A stretch of DNA of 20,228 nucleotides, from NCBI GenBank assembly GCA_021787655.1, contig JAJYLM010000023.1, positions 1 to 20,228 on the forward strand, written 5' to 3'. The notes beneath the pieces are model-generated. The model made no database searches, was not told the DNA's origin, and was given only the letters and a program-made list of their open reading frames with translations. Below are positions 13,985 through 20,228 of this stretch, piece by piece. The translations under genes and the position numbers were made by a program. This stretch comes from a bacterium (GTDB taxonomy: Bacteria; JAMCPX01). Positions within the stretch are counted from its first letter, which is position 1. Each line of letters opens with the position of its first letter.

Positions 13985-14830
13985 CTATTTCAGCAGTTCG
14001 TTGATGATCTGGACAAATGCCTCTTCGGGCTGTGCACCCTGCACGATCCGCCCGTTGATGACAAAGGTCGGCGTCGCACTGACACCCACGTTGTTTCCCT
14101 CCTGGACGTCCCGTTCTACCATGGGCTTCGTCTGTTCCTTTTCAAGACAGGTGTCGAACCTTCCCGCGTTCAGCTTGGTGTCCTTCGCATACCCCTTGAG
14201 CTTGTCATCGACGTTCTCCGGGGTTATGGAGCCCTGCTCCTGGAACAGGTGATCGTAAAAATACCAGAACGCGGTGTGGTTCTGTTCATACGCGCAATCC
14301 GCGCCGATCGCTGCCTTCATCGCCCACGGGTGCATGGGCAGGGGATAGCTCTTGTACACGAGCTTGACCTTGCCCGCATACTTCAGGAGAAGGTCCTCAA
14401 CAGTACTGTACGCCCTGCCGCAGAACGGACACTCGAAATCCGTAAATTCAACGACCGTGACCTTTGCGCCTTCTGCTCCGCGCACCGGCGAGCCCTTCAG
14501 TGTTATCTTGCTCCACGTCTCTTTCAGAGGGTCCTCGTTCAGGTTATAGACCTTGCCGAGGATAAGATACTTGCCGTTGTGCGATATATAGATGTCCTGC
14601 GTCTGCTTCCGTTCCCCGATGGAAACGTTCACGACGGACTTGTCCAGACCGGGCACGCCGGACGGCGTAATCGAGCCGATGGCTATCTTGACATTCGGCG
14701 GTATATTGAATGCCTTGCGCATGTACACCGCTATCTTTTCTTTCAATCCCGATTCGTTGTTCGAACCAAATGCAACAGCACTGCTCAACAACAGCACTGC
14801 TATTGCAACTGCTGCACTTTTCAATCTCAT
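13985..14830 (-). CDS. Periplasmic DsbA-family thioredoxin-fold protein (CPFC) with DsbC-like N-terminal region
   Basis: The 281-residue product has a signal peptide (MRLKSAAVAIAVLLLSSAVA, cleavage near residue 20-22) and so is periplasmic. Residues about 115-281 form a DsbA/DsbG-type thioredoxin fold with CPFC at 134-137 inside DFECPFCGRAY and a cis-proline loop SATPTFVING with Pro254. Two more cysteines, Cys179 and Cys228, could pair structurally. Residues about 28-105 resemble the N-terminal domain of DsbC in the stretch QDIYISHNGKYLILGKVYNL, which suggests dimerisation. It probably forms or isomerises disulfides in exported proteins. AAGGAGAG before the ATG is a good ribosome binding site. 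It is the first gene of the minus-strand run. No DsbB or VKOR partner is in view. Confidence 0.87.
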   Translation of the reverse strand: MRLKSAAVAIAVLLLSSAVAFGSNNESGLKEKIAVYMRKAFNIPPNVKIAIGSITPSGVPGLDKSVVNVSIGERKQTQDIYISHNGKYLILGKVYNLNEDPLKETWSKITLKGSPVRGAEGAKVTVVEFTDFECPFCGRAYSTVEDLLLKYAGKVKLVYKSYPLPMHPWAMKAAIGADCAYEQNHTAFWYFYDHLFQEQGSITPENVDDKLKGYAKDTKLNAGRFDTCLEKEQTKPMVERDVQEGNNVGVSATPTFVINGRIVQGAQPEEAFVQIINELLK

Positions 14831-14859
14831 AGTCTCTCCTTTTCAGTAAAGTACCTTGA

Positions 14860-14888
14860 AATGTATCAAATATCATCCTGATAAGCAA
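14860..14888 (-). promoter_or_regulatory. Candidate sigma70-type promoter for the dsbA-like to metG run
   Basis: On the minus strand TTGCTT (14888-14883) and TACATT (14865-14860) are separated by 17 bases, with TG one base before the -10 (extended -10). The start would fall about 20-25 bases before the ATG at 14830, leaving room for the ribosome binding site. The hexamers match consensus at 3 and 4 positions. Confidence 0.4.
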
Positions 14889-14943
14889 GCGGATATGTTC
14901 ATGCGTGCGTCCGGCATACCCCCGCACAAAACAGGCGCCGGAC

Positions 14944-14970
14944 AAAAAAACAGGGCGGCTTGCGCCGCCC
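14944..14970 (-). terminator. Rho-independent terminator of the minus-strand lipoprotein gene
   Basis: GGGCGGC (14953-14959) and GCCGCCC (14964-14970) form a perfect 7-bp stem with a 4-base loop. On the minus strand the stem is followed by TG and seven T residues (14950-14944). It lies 30 bases after the stop at 15000 and separates this gene from the dsbA-like run. Confidence 0.9.
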
Positions 14971-14999
14971 CTCTCTATCAGTTAAATGGTCCCCTGCTA

Positions 15000-16148
15000 T
15001 CAGAAATAGCAAAGCGGGGAGTTTGGTGTCGGAGTACCGTTTTCCGTTACTGCGGCACATCCGCACGTCTGGCCGTCAAAGGTAAACACAAAGGTGTTTT
15101 TCCCCGCAACCGTCATTGTACCGCTCGACGGATAGCCCGTGCACACACTGGAGTTAAAGACGATGTTGTCGTACGTTACATTGACCTTGCCGGAGTATTT
15201 CGACGTTCCCGAAGATACTGACACGCCGAATAAACCGCTGCCGTTCACGGTCACAGAGGTCGCCGGAATTCCGGATGTTGTCATGGTAATCGTTCCGGTG
15301 CCGTAGGTACCGATCTTTGTACTGCCTGAATCCGTCTCGGTGCCGTCGGCGAATCCATAAATAATCTGTGACGGCGTGCCGGTAAATGTGTCATCGACGT
15401 CGATCCATCCTGTTATGGTATAGCTTCCGCTCGTGCCGGAGTATGTTGCACTGATTGCTGTGTGTCCCTTGTCAGAGTAGGTGATACTGGTAGTCCCTGC
15501 GATAACGCCGGCGCCTGTTATTGAGTCTGTGCCGTTGAGACTGACCGATTCATTGTACCCGTAGCTCGGATCATTCAAGGTAAATTGGATGTTCATCGTC
15601 TCGGTGAGATCAATGTTGCCGAGGGAGGTGTCATAGGTGCCGGTAACACCGATTGTTCCGTTGATGGTCATGGTTTCGGTTGAGAAGGTACACGAAACGT
15701 TATTCCAGGTAACCGAAACATTCACCGCACCTGAACCACTGGTCGCTGACATAGACGACGGTGCGCAGGTGCCGGACGTCGTTGCCTGCTGGAACAATGA
15801 CAGTGCATTCACAGTCGCGCCTTTCGCTGACTGGGGCTTTACCACGACAGAACCGCCCAGGCCCTTCAGCAAAAGGGACAAGGTCGGAATGTTCCCGCTC
15901 GTTGAGCTGCTGACTGTGCTCGACGTAATGGTCGAAACATCGCTCGGCGGCGTCTTGTCTGCTCCCTGAACGGCCTGACCTGCAGCACTGCCGACGTTTT
16001 GTACGGTCAGGTTTGCCGGCGGCAGGGCGTTCACCCCTGATGATACCTGGCTGCCTGACGATCCGCCTGATGAGCTGCCGCACCCTATGCCTGCACTGGC
16101 CAATCCGATAGCCAGCAGGACTATTGTCAATATTTTTATGTTCTTCAT
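15000..16148 (-). CDS. Probable lipoprotein, Ser/Thr/Gly-rich beta-type, unknown function
   Basis: I do not recognise this 382-residue protein. It has a signal peptide with a cysteine at residue 23 (AGIGC; the -3 residue is Gly, so the lipobox is not classical) followed by a Gly/Ser-rich linker. The rest is rich in Thr, Ser, Gly and Val with alternating strand-like segments such as ITYSDKGHTAISATYSGTSG and TGTITMTTSG, typical of secreted beta-structured proteins. Seven cysteines follow the lipobox cysteine: in TCAP, SCTF, VCTG, CGC and the C-terminal LCYF. They could form disulfides. AGGAGGGAG lies just before the ATG. It is monocistronic, divergent from the Sm-like gene, and ends in its own terminator. 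It lies near a periplasmic thiol oxidoreductase gene, which may or may not be meaningful. Confidence 0.75.
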   Translation of the reverse strand: MKNIKILTIVLLAIGLASAGIGCGSSSGGSSGSQVSSGVNALPPANLTVQNVGSAAGQAVQGADKTPPSDVSTITSSTVSSSTSGNIPTLSLLLKGLGGSVVVKPQSAKGATVNALSLFQQATTSGTCAPSSMSATSGSGAVNVSVTWNNVSCTFSTETMTINGTIGVTGTYDTSLGNIDLTETMNIQFTLNDPSYGYNESVSLNGTDSITGAGVIAGTTSITYSDKGHTAISATYSGTSGSYTITGWIDVDDTFTGTPSQIIYGFADGTETDSGSTKIGTYGTGTITMTTSGIPATSVTVNGSGLFGVSVSSGTSKYSGKVNVTYDNIVFNSSVCTGYPSSGTMTVAGKNTFVFTFDGQTCGCAAVTENGTPTPNSPLCYF

Positions 16149-16199
16149 AAAACTCCCTCCTTTTTTTCATACCTCTCATACACTAAAATAATTGTCAAT

Positions 16200-16218
16200 G
16201 ACCAAGATCACATTGGTC
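16200..16218. promoter_or_regulatory. Inverted repeat in the divergent intergenic region
   Basis: GACCAA (16200-16205) and TTGGTC (16213-16218) form a 6-7-6 inverted repeat in the middle of the 186-base gap between the divergent lipoprotein and Sm-like genes. The size and spacing suit a dimeric regulator. TTGACA lies next to it on the minus strand (16199-16194), but I find no matching -10 at normal spacing. Confidence 0.35.
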
Positions 16219-16237
16219 TAACTGCTTGTATTATCGT

Positions 16238-16254
16238 CAGTTGCGTCCAGTTGC
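16238..16254 (+). promoter_or_regulatory. Direct repeat CAGTTGC with a 10-bp period
   Basis: CAGTTGC occurs at 16238-16244 and again at 16248-16254, one helical turn apart. The second copy overlaps the candidate -35 element at 16251. This arrangement is typical of activators that bind direct repeats, such as OmpR/PhoB-type response regulators. No regulator gene is nearby. Confidence 0.3.
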
Positions 16255-16280
16255 CGGACAATGCAGAGAAATTTTATATC
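16251..16280 (+). promoter_or_regulatory. Weak candidate promoter for the Sm-like/pepA/cobO/mutase run
   Basis: TTGCCG (16251-16256) and TATATC (16275-16280) are 18 bases apart; each matches consensus at 4 of 6 positions. The transcript would have a leader of about 50 bases. Another possible -10, TATCAT, lies nearer the gene but without a well-spaced -35. Confidence 0.25.
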
Positions 16281-16334
16281 TTTAAAGCTTGCATTTCATA
16301 CATATTTTTATCATAGTACAAACAGGAGAAAGGG

Positions 16335-16559
16335 ATGACGGATCTGCGCGGACTCATCGGGAAAAATGTCGAGATCATTGCCAATGGCATTGTGTACAAG
16401 GGCACGCTCAAGGACGTGTCAGAGTTTGCAGTCAGCCTGCTCACGACGTCAGGCTGGCTCGAGATCACCATGTCTTCCATCAGCAGGATCAGCGACGCTG
16501 CTGCTCCCGGTTTCGAACCAAAATATGTTGACCCGTCGTTCTATAAAGATACAGAATGA
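16335..16559 (+). CDS. Small Sm-like (LSm/Hfq-fold-like) protein, uncharacterised
   Basis: The 74-residue product has an N-terminal helix-like start (MTDLRGLIGK) and then a pattern like the Sm1 motif: GKNVEIIANGIVYKGTLKDV followed by SEFAVSLLT (residues 9-37). A shorter Sm2-like strand pair, WLEITMSSISRIS, is at 41-53. The tail from 54 is probably flexible. Hfq and other Sm proteins bind RNA as rings, but the classical Hfq Sm2 sequence YKHAIST is absent, so an RNA role is inference. AGGAGAAAGG at 16324-16333 lies directly before the ATG. pepA begins 70 bases downstream and is likely cotranscribed. Confidence 0.7.
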   Translation: MTDLRGLIGKNVEIIANGIVYKGTLKDVSEFAVSLLTTSGWLEITMSSISRISDAAAPGFEPKYVDPSFYKDTE

Positions 16560-16629
16560 CCAAAACACGGCACCCTGACCTGGGATCACATCGGCAGTGG
16601 TGCGGAACTCAAGGAGGAGAGCAAGGAAC

Positions 16630-18081
16630 ATGAAGATACTGTCTGGTGCTGGTGATTACAGAAAGGCAAAAGCCGGGCTTGTGGTGCATGGGTATTTCAA
16701 GGACGATACGGGCGCAGTGCTCACTGCGCTGGATCCGGAGACGGCAAAGGCCGTAAAACCGGGGCTCAAGGAAGCAAAAAACGGAATACGTTTTCTGGAC
16801 AGCAGCGGGAGCTGGCATGCACTCATCAAGCTCGATGACTCCCCTGCGGCATCGGTTGAATCGTTCAGACGGTACGGTGCAGCAGTTATCAGAGAGGCAG
16901 AGGCTGTATCGGCAGGAACCGTCGCAGCACTCCTGCCTGCAGCTGCCCGCGTCCGGGCGGACGAGGCTGCCGGGGCGGTTGCCGAGGGCATTGTCCTTGG
17001 CGCATATTCGTACGATGAACTGAAAACATCCGGGAAGAAGAACAACCCGGCTGTCAAAACCGTGCTCCTGTACACCAGCGGCGGCGCCAGGGCGTCCCAG
17101 AAGGTCATCGACCGCATGGTGCTCATTTCCGGGGCTGCGAACGAAGCCCGCAACCTCGCGGACGCCCCGAGCAATCTGATGACCCCGTCCATTTTTACGA
17201 AGGTCGTCTCAAGCAAGGCAAAAAAGGCCGGGATCAGGGTCAGGGTGCTCGAGAAGCCGGTGCTCGAAAAGGCCGGATGGGGCGCCTTCCTCGGGGTCGC
17301 CCGGGGCAGCTATGAGCCGCCGAAGGTCGTCGTCCTCGAATACCGCGGCGGCAAAAAGGCCGGCACCCACGTCATCGTCGGCAAGGGCATTACCTTCGAC
17401 AGCGGCGGTATATCCATAAAACCGAGCAGCGGAATGGAAGACATGAAGTTCGATATGGCGGGTGCTGCGGCAGTGGCGATGACCGTCATCCTCGCAGCAC
17501 GCCTCGGCATGAACATCAATCTTGCCGCGGTGATTCCGCTGACCGAAAACATGCCCGGCGGACGGGCACAGAAGCCCGGGGATGTCGTCAGGACGCTCTC
17601 CGGCAAGACGGTCGAGATCATTTCCACGGATGCGGAGGGCAGGCTGATACTTGCGGATGCACTCTCCTATGCAGTGAAAACCTTCAACCCGGCGACCCTC
17701 ATCGACCTTGCAACCCTGACCGGGGCGTGCGTCGTTGCACTCGGGAGCGAGGCCAGCGGCATCCTGGGCACGGACGACGCGCTCATCGACCGGCTCATCC
17801 AGGCAGGCGAACAGAGCGGTGACCGTCTCTGGAAGCTGCCGCTGTGGGACGATTACAGGGACCTGCTCAAGAGCGATGTCGCAGACATCAGGAACTCGGG
17901 CTCGCGCTGGGCAGGCACGATCCAGGGCGGCATCTTTTTGAAGGAATTCATCGGCAAGGCACACTGGGCACACGTCGATATCGCGGGTACCGCGTACCTC
18001 GAGAAACCGAAGGCATACTTCAAGAGAGGTGCTACCGGCGCAGGCGTGCGGTTTCTGATTCAGTTTTTCGAAAACCTGTAG
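16630..18081 (+). CDS. pepA: Leucyl aminopeptidase (M17, PepA)
   Basis: This is a cytosolic hexameric metallo-aminopeptidase that removes N-terminal residues from peptides. All catalytic and metal residues of E. coli PepA are found at a constant offset of 18: Lys252, Asp257, Lys264, Asp275, Asp334, Glu336 and Arg338, in GKGITFDSGGISIKP, MKFDMAGA and TDAEGRLILADAL. The 483-residue form starts at the ATG at 16630. The frame is open 11 codons further up, but AAGGAGGAG at 16611-16619 lies inside that extension, which supports the later start. The N-terminal macrodomain-like half (1-170) is less conserved, as usual. Some PepA proteins also bind DNA; nothing here shows that. Confidence 0.96.
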   Translation: MKILSGAGDYRKAKAGLVVHGYFKDDTGAVLTALDPETAKAVKPGLKEAKNGIRFLDSSGSWHALIKLDDSPAASVESFRRYGAAVIREAEAVSAGTVAALLPAAARVRADEAAGAVAEGIVLGAYSYDELKTSGKKNNPAVKTVLLYTSGGARASQKVIDRMVLISGAANEARNLADAPSNLMTPSIFTKVVSSKAKKAGIRVRVLEKPVLEKAGWGAFLGVARGSYEPPKVVVLEYRGGKKAGTHVIVGKGITFDSGGISIKPSSGMEDMKFDMAGAAAVAMTVILAARLGMNINLAAVIPLTENMPGGRAQKPGDVVRTLSGKTVEIISTDAEGRLILADALSYAVKTFNPATLIDLATLTGACVVALGSEASGILGTDDALIDRLIQAGEQSGDRLWKLPLWDDYRDLLKSDVADIRNSGSRWAGTIQGGIFLKEFIGKAHWAHVDIAGTAYLEKPKAYFKRGATGAGVRFLIQFFENL

Positions 18082-18091
18082 GAAGAAGACC

Positions 18092-18619
18092 ATGGAAGGA
18101 CCGGGCTTTATCCAGGTATACACCGGCAACGGGAAGGGCAAGACGACAGCGTCCCTGGGCATGGCACTGCGCGCAGCAGGGCACGGCTTCAGGACCATCA
18201 TGATCCAGTTCATGAAGGGCAAGATAGATTACGGAGAACTGAAGGTACAGAAGATGCTGGAACCGTACCTCGAGATCGTGCAGTCAGGAGGGCCCCACTT
18301 TATCAAAAAGGGCGGCGCGTCCGAAGAAGACATCCGGATGGCGCAGCAGGGGATCGACCGGGCACAGCAGGCATTCCTCGGTGCGCAATACGATATCGTG
18401 ATCCTCGATGAGCTCAACGTTGCGATCGACTTCGGTCTTATCCCCCTCGATCAGGCGATCGGGCTTATCCGGCAGAAACCTGCCAACGTCGAGCTGATCA
18501 TCACCGGCAGATATGCACGCCAGGAGATTTTGGACATGGCAGACCTCGTCACGGAGATGAAGGAGATCAAGCACTACTATCAAAAAGGGGTACCGGCGAG
18601 AAATGGCATCGAAAAATAA
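18092..18619 (+). CDS. cobO: Cob(I)alamin / cob(I)yrinic acid a,c-diamide adenosyltransferase (CobA/CobO/BtuR type)
   Basis: The enzyme transfers the adenosyl group of ATP to cob(I)alamin or its precursor, giving the adenosylated form needed by B12 mutases. The 175-residue protein has the P-loop-like TGNGKGKTT at 11-19, the DIVILDELNVAID segment (Walker B-like) near residues 105-117, and ELIITGRYA near 136-144, all typical of the family. It starts ten bases after pepA with AGGAAG upstream. Its 3' end overlaps the start of the mutase gene by 17 bases, a direct coupling of cofactor activation to the enzyme that uses it. No other cobalamin synthesis gene is in the window. Confidence 0.95.
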   Translation: MEGPGFIQVYTGNGKGKTTASLGMALRAAGHGFRTIMIQFMKGKIDYGELKVQKMLEPYLEIVQSGGPHFIKKGGASEEDIRMAQQGIDRAQQAFLGAQYDIVILDELNVAIDFGLIPLDQAIGLIRQKPANVELIITGRYARQEILDMADLVTEMKEIKHYYQKGVPARNGIEK

Positions 18620-20228
18620 AGGTACAGATAAGCATCGGTTTTCGGGCGCGAGGCTCAAGAGGTTTTCCACGCTCTCGGACACAGAGCTTGATCCCGTGTA
18701 CACACCCGGAGATATTCCGGGCTTTGACTACGATGAGAAGCTCGGCATGCCGGGTGCCTATCCTTTCACGCGCGGCGTGTACGACACCATGTACCGGGGC
18801 AGGCTGTGGACCATGCGGCAGTTCTCGGGCTTCGGCACGGCAGAGGAAACCAACCGGCGGTTCAAGTACCTGCTGGCGCACGGCCAGACAGGTCTGTCCG
18901 TTGCCTTCCACATGCCGACGATCATGGGGTACGATTCCGACCACCCGCGGTCTGCCGGCGAGGTCGGCAAGTGCGGCGTTGCCATCGATACCCTGCAGGA
19001 CATGGAGCGGCTGTTTCAGGACATCCCGCTCGACCGGATTACCACCTCGATGACCATCAACGCCCCTGCCATTGTCCTGCTTGCGATGTACATTGCAGTC
19101 GCCGAGAAACAGGGGGTTGACCCGCGGGTGATCAGCGGCACCATCCAGAACGATATCCTCAAGGAGTACATTGCACAGAAATCATGGATCTACCCGCCGG
19201 TGCCGTCCCTTCGGATCATCACCGACATCTTCGAGTACTGCACCGTCCATGTTCCGCGGTGGAACACGATCAGCATCAGCGGTTACCACATCAGGGAAGC
19301 AGGTTCGACCGCTGCACAGGAGCTTGCTTTCACGCTTGCAGACGGCATTGCCTATGTGCAGGCAGGGTGCGACCGCGGCCTCGACGTGGACGAATTCGCG
19401 CCCCGGCTTTCGTTCTTCTTCGACGCGCACAACGACTTCTTCGAAGAGATAGCGAAGTTCCGGGCAGCGCGGAGGATGTGGGCCCGGATCATGAAGGAAC
19501 GGTTCCATGCAAAGAAAGAGGAGTCCCTGCGCCTGAGGTTCCACACCCAGACCGCCGGGTGCAGCCTCGTCGCACAGCAGCCGATGAACAACGTCGTCCG
19601 CGTCGCGATCCAGGCACTCGCCTCGGTCCTCGGGGGAACCCAGTCCCTGCACACGAATTCCATGGACGAGACACTCGCGCTCCCGACGGAGCAGGCCGTG
19701 ACCGTGGCGCTGAGGACCCAGCAGATCATCGCCGAGGAGAGCGGCGTCGCGAATGTCATCGACCCGCTCGGTGGATCGTACTTTGTCGAGCGGCTCACGG
19801 ACATGATGGAGCAGGAAGCACAGGACTACATCGGCAGGATCGACCGGATGGGGGGCATCGTCGCTGCGATCGAAAAGGGCTATCCCCAGATGGAGATAGC
19901 GGATGCTGCCTACCGGTTCCAAAAACAGGTCGAATCAAAGGACAAGGTCGTCGTCGGCGTCAACCGGTATACCATGGAGGAGAAGGAGACGATCCCCACG
20001 CTGACAATCCCGGCAGAGGTCGAGCGCAGCCAGATCCAGCGGACGCAGAACGTCAGGGCCTCACGGGACGCGGACAAGGTGCAGGCATCGCTGGACAGGC
20101 TCAGGGCCGCGGCGCAGGGCAGCGACAACCTCATGCCGCCGGTGCTGGATGCAGTCAGGGCATACGCGTCCATCGGTGAGATCATGGATGTCATGCGGGC
20201 GGTGTTCGGCGAGTACAGGGACCCTGCG
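18603..20228 (+). CDS. Adenosylcobalamin-dependent acyl-CoA mutase large subunit (methylmalonyl-CoA mutase family, isobutyryl-CoA-type active site), partial
   Basis: The first 542 residues are present and the frame stays open to the window edge; free-standing large subunits of this family are about 550-570 residues, so little is missing. It belongs to the MCM substrate-binding TIM-barrel family: YPFTRGVYDTMYRGRLWTMRQ, GTIQNDILKEY, SISGYHIREAG (Tyr228/His229, the MCM Tyr243/His244), APRLSFFF and QSLHTNSMDE. Counting without gaps against Propionibacterium MCM (offset 15), MCM Tyr89 is Phe74 here and MCM Arg207 is Gln192. These are the residues that define isobutyryl-CoA mutase (IcmA), which interconverts isobutyryl- and butyryl-CoA. 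Asp in the usual AFDLPT motif is His103 (AFHMPT). The B12-binding small subunit should be encoded just outside the window. The ATG at 18603 overlaps cobO. Confidence 0.93.
   Translation, partial: MASKNKGTDKHRFSGARLKRFSTLSDTELDPVYTPGDIPGFDYDEKLGMPGAYPFTRGVYDTMYRGRLWTMRQFSGFGTAEETNRRFKYLLAHGQTGLSVAFHMPTIMGYDSDHPRSAGEVGKCGVAIDTLQDMERLFQDIPLDRITTSMTINAPAIVLLAMYIAVAEKQGVDPRVISGTIQNDILKEYIAQKSWIYPPVPSLRIITDIFEYCTVHVPRWNTISISGYHIREAGSTAAQELAFTLADGIAYVQAGCDRGLDVDEFAPRLSFFFDAHNDFFEEIAKFRAARRMWARIMKERFHAKKEESLRLRFHTQTAGCSLVAQQPMNNVVRVAIQALASVLGGTQSLHTNSMDETLALPTEQAVTVALRTQQIIAEESGVANVIDPLGGSYFVERLTDMMEQEAQDYIGRIDRMGGIVAAIEKGYPQMEIADAAYRFQKQVESKDKVVVGVNRYTMEEKETIPTLTIPAEVERSQIQRTQNVRASRDADKVQASLDRLRAAAQGSDNLMPPVLDAVRAYASIGEIMDVMRAVFGEYRDPA

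Noticed and set aside
16140..16199. A sigma70 promoter for the minus-strand lipoprotein based on a perfect TTGACA
   Set aside because: TTGACA is present on the minus strand at 16199-16194, but the best -10-like hexamers fall at 12 or 21 bases, outside normal spacing.
16149..16334. A cobalamin riboswitch before the pepA-cobO-mutase run
   Set aside because: I looked for a B12-box-like conserved stretch and long paired leader; the gap is too short and shows only small repeats.
19184..20179. A 331-codon plus-strand frame in the mutase region
   Set aside because: It is a different frame of the mutase gene. The mutase frame has full family conservation, and this one is Arg/Pro/Gly-rich noise.

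Overview
This window is a GC-rich stretch (by eye about 55-60% G+C) of a Gram-negative bacterial chromosome. The evidence for a diderm cell is two lipoprotein-type signal peptides, a periplasmic DsbA-like protein and a PilT retraction ATPase. The order pgpA-thpR-recA-pilT-alaS, the run tmk-holB-ricT-metG, a zinc-ribbon L28 and a B12-dependent acyl-CoA mutase next to cobO suggest Desulfobacterota (Deltaproteobacteria) or Nitrospirota. That placement is inference from gene content only. Coding density is high. No stretch over 300 bases lacks a gene, and I saw no tRNA, rRNA, CRISPR array, insertion sequence or prophage.

Layout. (1) 1-5514, plus strand: the tail of pgpA, then thpR, recA, pilT and alaS, nearly abutting or overlapping, probably one transcription unit. 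(2) 5599-5922, plus: rpmB (L28) and a very basic 38-residue protein. (3) 6039-8504, plus: a large lipoprotein with a YVTN-type beta-propeller and a phosphoesterase domain, ended by a strong intrinsic terminator. (4) 14830 down to 8686, minus: a six-gene run dsbA-like > rpe > tmk > holB > ricT > metG, with a candidate sigma70-type promoter before the first gene. (5) 16148-15000, minus: a Ser/Thr/Gly-rich, cysteine-containing lipoprotein of unknown function with its own terminator. (6) 16335 to the right edge, plus: a small Sm-like protein, pepA, cobO and the large subunit of an adenosylcobalamin-dependent acyl-CoA mutase.

How the genes fit together. Regions 1, 2 and 4 are mostly housekeeping: phospholipid synthesis, recombination, aminoacylation, ribosome assembly, dTMP supply, the clamp-loader delta-prime subunit and pentose-phosphate metabolism. 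Region 6 pairs an enzyme that makes adenosylcobalamin (CobO) with an enzyme that uses it, and their reading frames overlap by 17 bases. The mutase looks like an ordinary methylmalonyl-CoA mutase, but at the two positions known to separate methylmalonyl-CoA from isobutyryl-CoA mutases it carries the isobutyryl pair (Phe74 and Gln192). This is the most useful functional observation in the window. Further points of interest are the Sm-like protein with possible operator sites upstream, the unplaced Cys-containing lipoprotein, the divergent active site and AT-rich patch in the propeller-phosphoesterase, and the DsbC-like N-terminal region on the DsbA-type protein. I found no clear multi-gene system that is wholly new.
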